A stretch of DNA of 64,000 nucleotides from Taiwanofungus camphoratus (Eukaryota; Basidiomycota; Agaricomycetes; Polyporales; Taiwanofungaceae): assembly GCA_003999685.1 (NCBI GenBank), contig CP021224.1, positions 1,178,001 through 1,242,000 on the forward strand, written 5' to 3'. Below the pieces are notes generated by a model. That model was not told where the DNA came from. It saw nothing but the letters and a program-made list of their open reading frames with translations, and searched no databases. The position numbers were made by a program, and so were the translations under genes. Of the stretch, positions 56,621-64,000 are shown in pieces; positions within the stretch are counted from its first letter, which is position 1, and every line of letters begins with the position of its first letter.

Positions 56621-59073
56621 CTAGTTCACAAATTTCCTTATCACCGCTCCCAGCGCGTTGTCAACATCAGTGAGCGTGGTCTCTTTCCGTGCGACCTGCA
56701 TGTAAACCTCACTCTCCGCCATAAGTCCATTCCCTGACTGGCTCAAACCGCGTTGCGCGACATGCCAGTGCTGCGGGTTCTGTCCTCGCGAGAAAACCTC
56801 CAGTACATCCAAATCGCTGATATGTGGCATCTAAGACTCGTAAAAGTAGCGGAACGACAACACGCACCTTTGGAGTAATTGCTGCCCATAAAATAGATGC
56901 TCTGACCTGGACGTAAAACCAGAATCGGAAGCTATTGTATATCCACCCGTCGAGATGATGTGTTTGTCCTGTGGCTGCAGAATCTTTGTAGCCGATGGGA
57001 GAGAGACCTCGGCCGCACTGCGAGAATTGAAATCGACCCAAAGTGAATACCAGGATGCTAGATACATTAGGATTGGACTGACGTCTTCTTCCCCTGCTCT
57101 GTAATCGCGCTCTGCATGTCCCCCAAAATGTCATAGGCTTTCCCGGCCAGAGATGACGACTCGATAGGCCGGTCATAGGTGGTGATTAGAGCAAATGTCA
57201 ACTGATCTCTCTGAGTCCTATTAGGACTCGCGTTGTTCATGTAGGAAGAACACCTACTGTTAGATGCCATACTCTCTTCTTCTGCGTGTTGGTTGGATCA
57301 GTAGGGTCTGAGGAGAGGACTACCGTTGACAGAAAGGTAGGCACCGGCTTCTGGCTTTCTGATACTGAAGCAGGCCTATCGGAGGTTGTCTCTGAGACAA
57401 TTGAGATCTCCGTAGCTATCTGGCTTGTCTCTACGGCAACTCCTTCCCGTGTGCTTGTCAGTTCCATGATGGTAGGTACAGACTCCTGAGCAGGCGCAGC
57501 AGACAACAAGGGTGATGGGTGGCTAGAAATAGGGGGAGTCACGCCGGGCTGAGCACATTGCGGGTCCAATGGTGCCGAAGATGAAGCTAGTGATATAGTT
57601 CGTGTAGACGGCGTAGCTATATAGTCGGTTTCTATCGCCTCGCGCAATGATTCCGCGTCGACACCATTATTGCTGTCTTTCGCGACATCGTCCTCACCCT
57701 TTTCTGTCGGTTGATCACCACCTTTGATAGTTTGTTCTTGTACTGCAGTAGCGGAACCAATGGAAGGCGACGGGGCCGGGACAGTGGATGGTGATTTCGC
57801 CAACGAAGACGCCTTCCCAAACGAAAAGCCCGGCCAGCTCCACTTGAGGCTGCGCATGTCCATTCCAAGGTTCATACTAGGCATGCTTAGGAAGGTACTC
57901 GCTGTCCCTGCTACCGCAGTGTCCGTCTGCTTCTCACCATCAGCCTGTTCATTGAAACGTCCATCACCAGAGCTTGGTTGTGAAGTTGTCGTCGATTCAG
58001 CAGCATCTGATGATGAGGCCACTGGAGCGGTGGGTGGCGATGGAGGGGGTATACGGGAAATTATGTGTTGGACGAGCGATGGTGGGTATCTTAACAAATA
58101 AAATCCATTGGAAGGAATGACATACGGAGGCATGAGGGCGAATGCACACGTATCCTCAGGAATATGCGGTGCAAGATCGTCCAGGATGGGAGTCAAGACT
58201 CGAGAAAATGGATGAATCGGGACTCCTGCTCAGTCCAACAGGTCACATTAATGCAAGCTGTACAGTCCTTTTCCAAAGGTGACACACCGAGATGGGAATT
58301 GAAATCTAGATGTTCCTCGACATCCCATTTCCATGCCCATACAGTGAAGAATCTCTCAATTTGCAACTCCAATGCTTGTTGCCCGAGATTTGATAGGATG
58401 GCAGTGAACGATCCATGGGTTAGCTACATATCATCGACATGTCAATGGCTACCTCCACGCAGCTCAGTAGCCCACACACCTTGAATATTTCATATCCACG
58501 TAGGATATGTGACCGGAGAGAAAAATCCTGAAGAGAGCTGTCATGATAGTCGTATGTTACATCTTGTCGCGTAGTATTCTCTTTACCCTTCCCCTTTCCT
58601 TTCTCGTTGCCTTTGCTTTTCGTCACAGAAGGCCGTGGGTTCTTGGCGACTTCAAAGCACTGAGAAACATCTGCAGAATCAGTTGCCTGCGCTACAACTA
58701 GTAATAATTAGCCATCGTATAAGGGCGCTTACTGCGTGTATCCAATAGTTTGGTTCAGGAGACACCATGATCATCCGTCTAGACTGTGAGTGGACGTTCT
58801 CACAAGGTTCTTCGACGTTGAACATCCTATACAAGTATGTAGATTCACCGACATATTGGCCTGAAAACACACTCACTCTGCGAAATTAATCAAGGCCTTC
58901 GCGAGACCGACTTGCCTGAGCATGCGATCACGAGAAACGGCACGCTCTCTAGCAGTGTAAAAGAGGATGTGCGCCTGCTCCTCTGCATCTTCGTCGTCCG
59001 AGCCCTGGACAGCAGGTCGAAGATTTGGGTTGTATATCGCTAAATACAGCAGTCCCGAAGGAACTCTGTTCAT
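56621..59073 (-). CDS. CCZ1: Vacuolar fusion protein CCZ1
   Basis: Subunit of the Mon1-Ccz1 exchange factor that activates Rab7/Ypt7 on late endosomes and vacuoles. The N-terminal longin-like part reads GLLYLAIYNPNLRP, AHILFYTARERAVSRDRMLR, MFNVEEPCENVHSQSRRMI, MVSPEPNYWIHA. A middle region (YDYHDSSLQDFSLRSHILRG; HPFSRVLTPILDDLAPHIPE; FALMPPYVIPSNGFYLLRYP) is followed by a long Ser/Thr/Pro-rich insert, then C-terminal blocks LTFALITTYDRP, HIISTGGYTIASDSGFTSRS, EHLFYGQQLLQR and SDLDVLEVFSRGQNPQHWHV. Start ATG 59073, stop 56621-56623. Several intron joins (58196 region, 57240 region) each restore the family reading frame. Earlier exons are clearest; the 57000-57070 junction is less sure. Confidence 0.88.
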
Positions 59074-60900
59074 GTCTCAAGCCTCAGGCTGGCTGGCAGT
59101 CTTGGCCGAGCAAGAGTGCTATGTACGTGTACAAATGAGGAAAGTAGCTGTTATTGATCGAGTACTCGTGCAAGCGCTCAGAGCTCATCTGGCGATGTCC
59201 TGTCTCTTTCTTGCTGCAACGACTTTCTGTAGTGTTCAGCGGTTCAGTAGCTTGTACCTCCCAAGGGTACCTGGTTGGACTGATTTGTCCAAGAAAATTC
59301 CAAAACCTCTGATGACGATGCCGGCGTAGCTCATTCATCAACGTCTAGGTTGATGGTTTCTCGGCGACGCTCGTGCAGTAATGCGTCGTTGCCTTGAACT
59401 GCCGATGAATGTACTCACCTTTTGTATGATATCAACATTTCAAAAGATGCCTACCTCTCTGTGATTGAGCATGGTTTCATAAATACACTTCAAAGAGCTG
59501 ATTTGACGTGATTCAGACGGTGTGTGACTGATTGAAGCTTCCAGTGCCCTTGACTGCCCTTAATCTGCATGGTATTTCCTTTACTCAATATTCATGTTTT
59601 CAGGCGGTGTGTCAATAATCAGCCAGAATATCTTTCCCCCTTCTGCACTCTTTTTCGGAAGCAACATGAACAGACTTTCCCTCGACCTTCAGCAGTTCCC
59701 TTGATCCAGATATGGTCCTTTGCCAAGACGTTCCTTCAAGCCTAGGATGCTTCATCTACAGCTCGATGATTCGCAGAGACGTTTCCCCCACTGTGCCGAG
59801 CGCTGAAGGGCTTCAATTTCTTTTTGAGCTGCAAGTACGGGGCGTTCCACATCCATCCCCGCTTCAAAGTCCTAGTCAGACTGATCGCCCTCACTTATCT
59901 CGCTTTGAAGCCGGTATGTGCCACCACAAGAAAAGCAGTCTATTTTTTACACTTGCAAGAGATTACATCGCGGCTCCCGCTAAACTCGCGTCTGATTGAG
60001 TTGCTGGTTGATTCCTGTCCAGCAGTGATGGAAAGTAGACTCCTCTGTGATCCCCGCGGAATTTCAATGCCATTTGACTTCTATCTTCCTTACGAAGCCG
60101 CTTTGTTTACCTCCCATTTCGCATTGCATGCGTTCACGCGATGACCCCCATCGATTATCCTCTGGTCTCCTTCACTTTGTTACGCAACGTCCCACCTGAA
60201 CGACTTGGTCATGCAGACCCAAAGCATATTAATTACTCTAGTCGGCATATTTCCGGTGGCAATTGTCCCTCATCCTGCAATGACCAAACAACGGTAGCTG
60301 CGCATTCTACTTCGTTACTATCCAATCTTTTGCATACGGAAGAGATTGAACGCCTACTTCAAATTCCCATTACTGTTCGGGGGCAAAGGGGGTACGGAGA
60401 CGGGGGAATTCGGAAGTAGGCTCGAGAATTCGGTGTGGAACGCTAAACCCGGATGGAAGATGCGGTGAGGTTCTCAACCACTATGTCTCACATGTCTTAT
60501 ACATCGTATATTCGATGAGGTTGACTCCCGCATAACATTATTCGGCAGCCCTCAATTGAGTGCTCTTTAAATGTTTCTTGGACATTTACTGACGGTCATT
60601 GTCACATATGCACCCTAAGAGCACTAAAAATATTATATAACCTTCTTCGTAACTCAAACTTCAGAGGTATGCCAGGACACCTAGAGAAGTTTGCAAGTGT
60701 AGAGCCATAAGCAAAGTCGATTATGACAGCAAAATAGTCTAAAAAACCAAAGTTGTATTGCGAGTGTGAGTGCCCTTCAACCAGTCCATCATGTTGTCCG
60801 TCATAACTTCGAATGAATGCAAAGAGCAATAACATCATATTACACTAGTTTCGTAATGCTCTATCGACAATTAACAAGCACTAAGCACGACACCTATCTA
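59074..60900. other. Intergenic region between CCZ1 and the ubiquitin protease gene
   Basis: About 1.8 kb. Overlapping plus-strand frames at 59712-59999 and 59824-60144 look weakly protein-like (CKYGAFHIHPRFKVLVRLIA) but lack a domain, a clear start or splice support. I do not call a gene. Confidence 0.45.
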
Positions 60901-63900
60901 CTACACATCAATGTCCGATAGGCCATCATCATGCAGGCCAGGAGCTATCTCTAATGATTTTAAAGATTCCATGTCATCCCGGGACAACCGGTTAATGCTA
61001 GACTCAGAAGGTGATGACGCACCATCGCGCGCAAATATTACATTTTGCACACGGGATACGTCTTGCGGAAAGACGTCCACAGGAAGGAACTTATCTGCTG
61101 GCCAGTCTAGCGACTCACCCTCCAATTCTAGATCTGGTTCCACGTCGAGGGAAGATGCGGGCGAACTTCGTGACGACGGGTCTGGAAAGTCAAACTGATG
61201 TGCTGAAAGTGCGAGGGGATCCAGAGATGACTGAACGAGACCGTCATACTGTGCGTCGGCGAACGAGGGCGGATCGGCATCATCGAGGGGTGGTGGTGAT
61301 GATGCTGGAGAAGACCTTGCATTCGACTGGGGTGTCGGCCAGCCGTCGCTGCCCAATGAACGGGTTGAGGTCATCGAGGAGACAGGATCCTGCGCCACCT
61401 TCCTGGCGAGTGTTATCATGTTGCCAGTCGCTTTGGGACCACCATTCGGTTGTGTTGATAACTGAGATTCTTCCTCTGGAGGACCTTCCAACCTATTCCT
61501 CAGACCATTCCGAGCTTCCTGAATTTTCGCATGGCTCTTCCCGCCGAGAGGCCAAGACGTACGCTTCTTATAGAATAACAAATAAGCGTTGGGGTTCTGG
61601 GTGAGAATGAACATTCATTTGATCAAAGAGAGCTAAGCAAGAGGTGGCAATTTGACGTACAACTGCAGCTTCTGGCGTTGATGGCGTCACATAAGAGTCG
61701 TCGAAGTGGTACCATTTTTCAGTGATATGGTTGAGAGCATAAGCTCGATAGTGCCCACCACCAAGGCCACCGAGGTGCTCATCCACTGCGTACAAATCAT
61801 AAATTAGCGGCTCTTCCAGATCAGTCAGTCCAAGCGGTGCAATATCAACGCCATCTTCCACGAGGCGCTTCGCAACTTGACGCTCGCCAACCATCTCGGA
61901 CAAGTCCAGACCTTCAACTGGGAAGTCAACAAATGTGTCGATCTTGTCTCTGAGCGTGCGGCTATTGCTGAAGCGCTTGAGATGAACGACAAGTACATCG
62001 GGCACCTTCCACAAATCAAAACGCTTCGTGGCTTGCTGATGTTTCTTACAACGCGGGCAGTACCAGAGGTCATCCTCTCCGAGGCGCTCCTCTCGCGTGA
62101 ACTCGTCCAGGCAGTCCTGTAAGGCGATGCCCCTCTCTTTCTTTTCCGCCGCTGCCTTCCTGCTGGCAGTGTATTCAGGATGCACAAGCTCTTCCCAGAT
62201 ATCGAACCGTGCGTGCTCCCAGCGACCGCGCTCATCCCCGAAGTAATAAGCCTTCATATTCTCGTCGAACTCGCAGAAGAACGCGTCGCCATCTTGTAAT
62301 AACACAGGTGGCTCATCCGGGTCCGCGTCTGGCTCGTGAAGCTTCATCTCGCGTCGATGGTCCCATGTATCGAAGCGCGAAGTCGACGGCCCAAACGAGC
62401 CATTTCCTATTCCGTACGGAGCGTTGCCTGCCTGCACGCGCAAGTGGAACATATTCTTCTTGAAGCCAACCTTGTGGGGTACCGTTTCGATAGTTGCACT
62501 CGCGTCGACGTCGACGCCTATGCTCTCGTCGTCCTGCGCGCGCACGACTGCGGCCTTCTCATCGACGATATCCCCCTCCTCAGGAAGCGCCTCCTGAACA
62601 GTGACGATGTCGCCGTTTGCCTTGATCTCTGTAACTATATCTTTCGCTGGCGGACCCGCTAGTGGAATCTGCACCGGCTGCTCCGAGCTAGCAGGACCCG
62701 CCTCCCACGCGAAGAGATCGCGCACATGCACGGTCCAGCGCTGCAAGCGCTCTGCGATCGCATTGTACATCTTGTTCGGGGTTGTCGCCTGATCCCAGTC
62801 GAGAACGACGATGAACGGTTCCCCGAAGAGTGTCTGACTGCGACTATATGATTGGCGTGGTGGTGGAACATCACAGAGGAACACGGGCACGATGAACGGA
62901 TCGCCGTCTTCACGTTGGTACGTACGGCTCTGCTGCGCATGTACCGGTAGCTCGAAGCAGGTGATGATGTCGTGGTCTGACATGTCGCCCACTAGCACCG
63001 TGTCGTCAAGGTTCTTATAGAAGCGCGAACTGAAGACTTCGAGTGTGAGGAGCTACTTACGGGGAATAGTTAGCAAGCACGAGTGGAATATAGAAGGGGG
63101 GGCTTACATGGTTTGGGTTGACAGACATCCAACGGCCAAGGAGCTGTCGCAGGTCCTTGAAGGAGGCGTCACGGTTGATCTCGACAGGAATCTGCAGGGC
63201 ATAAGTAAGGAACAACGAGCGGAAAAAGCAGAGTACGCACTTTCACATGTGGTTTCTGCAGATCCCAAGGAATGTATAGAATTGTGTGCCTCCACTTTTT
63301 CTGGACCGGTAGAGGGAGTGTGAGGTACATGAAAGGGTCGAACGTGATCGAGACCTATAACAGCCCGAGGTCGCGCCTCTGCCCTAAAAGCGATCTGAGA
63401 AGCGGAAGGCGCTTACCTTTGAACACTCGGGACATACAAGTGTACTTTGATATTGCCCTTGAAACAGATCCACGATCACACTATCATTCCGCTTCATATA
63501 CCCATCCCAGCTCTCTTTGGCCAACGCGACCAACTCTTTATCCCCGCCACCCTCCCATTCAGGCTTCTCGACGTAAGGCTTCTTCAGCACGCGATTCAAG
63601 TCCTCGTGCAACCCGTCGAGGAGGAATGCAACTAGTTCCTGAGTGTCGTGCTGCTGATACCCAGAGAACTGCGGCGCAAACCGCTGGAGTGCCTGCTTGA
63701 ATTCACGGGGTGTGAAAGATGATGTTGAATAGGAAGAATAGGAGGATGTGAGGGCGGAAGAGGATGAGGGAGAAGGTACCCATATTCGTCGGACAAGTGC
63801 ACCGAACGCCTGTGCAATCGCACCCTGCATACCGAGCGGGTTGTCGAAGTTGAGTTCGTCCTCGTATACACCACCTAGATTAGGGTTGAGCGAATACACG

Positions 63901-64000
63901 GGGGGGACTGACAAGGAGGACATACTAAGGAAATATTCCGACAGCTCCTTCGTGTGTGTGAGACACTGGAGCGCAGAGTTCATGAAGCAGGTGTTGCCCC
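60901..64000 (-). CDS. Ubiquitin carboxyl-terminal hydrolase, USP4/15 - UBP12 type, 5' end outside window
   Basis: Cysteine protease that removes ubiquitin from proteins. The Cys box ([20 protein letters not shown], nucleophile Cys) lies at the very edge of the window. Then come [20 protein letters not shown] (QQDA-type box), [11 protein letters not shown], the zinc pairs [10 protein letters not shown] and [40 protein letters not shown] and the His box [17 protein letters not shown] with WYHFDDSYV, ending in [12 protein letters not shown]. Between the two zinc pairs lies a large insert, as in USP4/11/15 and yeast Ubp12. A Ser-rich tail ends [11 protein letters not shown] at 60901. Several exons are fused by short introns. 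The N-terminal (DUSP-like) part is beyond base 64000. Confidence 0.93.

Noticed and set aside
59712-60144. Possible small gene downstream of a pyrimidine-rich stretch
   Set aside because: Two overlapping frames look mildly protein-like, but there is no start context, splice pattern or domain to choose between them.
1-64000. CRISPR array, rRNA operon, biosynthetic core enzyme (PKS/NRPS/terpene) or integrated virus
   Set aside because: None seen on either strand; the gene set is ordinary nuclear fungal DNA.

Overview
The window is nuclear DNA from a filamentous basidiomycete, most likely an Agaricomycete (mushroom or polypore type). Protein-coding genes are packed tightly on both strands and broken by many short GT-AG introns, mostly 45-65 nt, with very short exons in several genes. 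The products are fungal ones: the last ergosterol-pathway reductase, protein O-mannosyltransferase 4, an APSES factor, GH18 chitinases, an oligopeptide transporter and F-box-like paralogs. I saw no bacterial operon, CRISPR array, rRNA or supportable tRNA. I rebuilt exon structures by hand, joining reading frames across splice sites and comparing with what I know of each family. Junctions inside conserved domains are firm; start codons and low-complexity regions are less so.

Layout from left to right. 1-14.4 kb: 3' part of ERG4 (+); a 24-exon YVC1-like cation channel (-); PMT4 (-) divergent from the U4/U6 snRNP protein PRP4 (+); MBP1-type APSES factor (-). 14.9-29.99 kb: sorting nexin MVP1 (+); BYE1-like PHD/TFIIS/SPOC protein (-); a 1792-residue protein joining a calponin-homology domain, a Cdc15/Cdc7-type kinase and a C-terminal zinc finger (+). 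31.3-40.8 kb: OPT transporter (+) and two tandem GH18 chitinases (+). 40.8-51.5 kb is the accessory part: gene-poor DNA, a 126-bp foldback, a SnoaL-like gene (-), a 337-bp MITE, a small membrane-anchored coiled-coil protein (+) and three decayed F-box-like copies (+). 51.5-64 kb: COQ3 (-), ribosomal protein eL43 (+), a five-finger CCCH protein of ZC3H3 type (-), CCZ1 (-) and a ubiquitin protease (-) whose 5' end runs off the window.

There is no single pathway cluster. Most genes are housekeeping: sterol synthesis, O-mannosylation, splicing, cell-cycle transcription, endosome/vacuole traffic (MVP1, CCZ1, the vacuolar channel), ubiquinone, ribosome, mRNA processing and deubiquitination. The most unusual points are microexons of 10-14 nt shared by the two chitinases, or sitting in the channel pore; three GC-AG introns; the CH-kinase-zinc-finger architecture with a tandem RRPSxDQ repeat; an intact-looking MITE 68 bp from a start codon; and the decaying F-box array.
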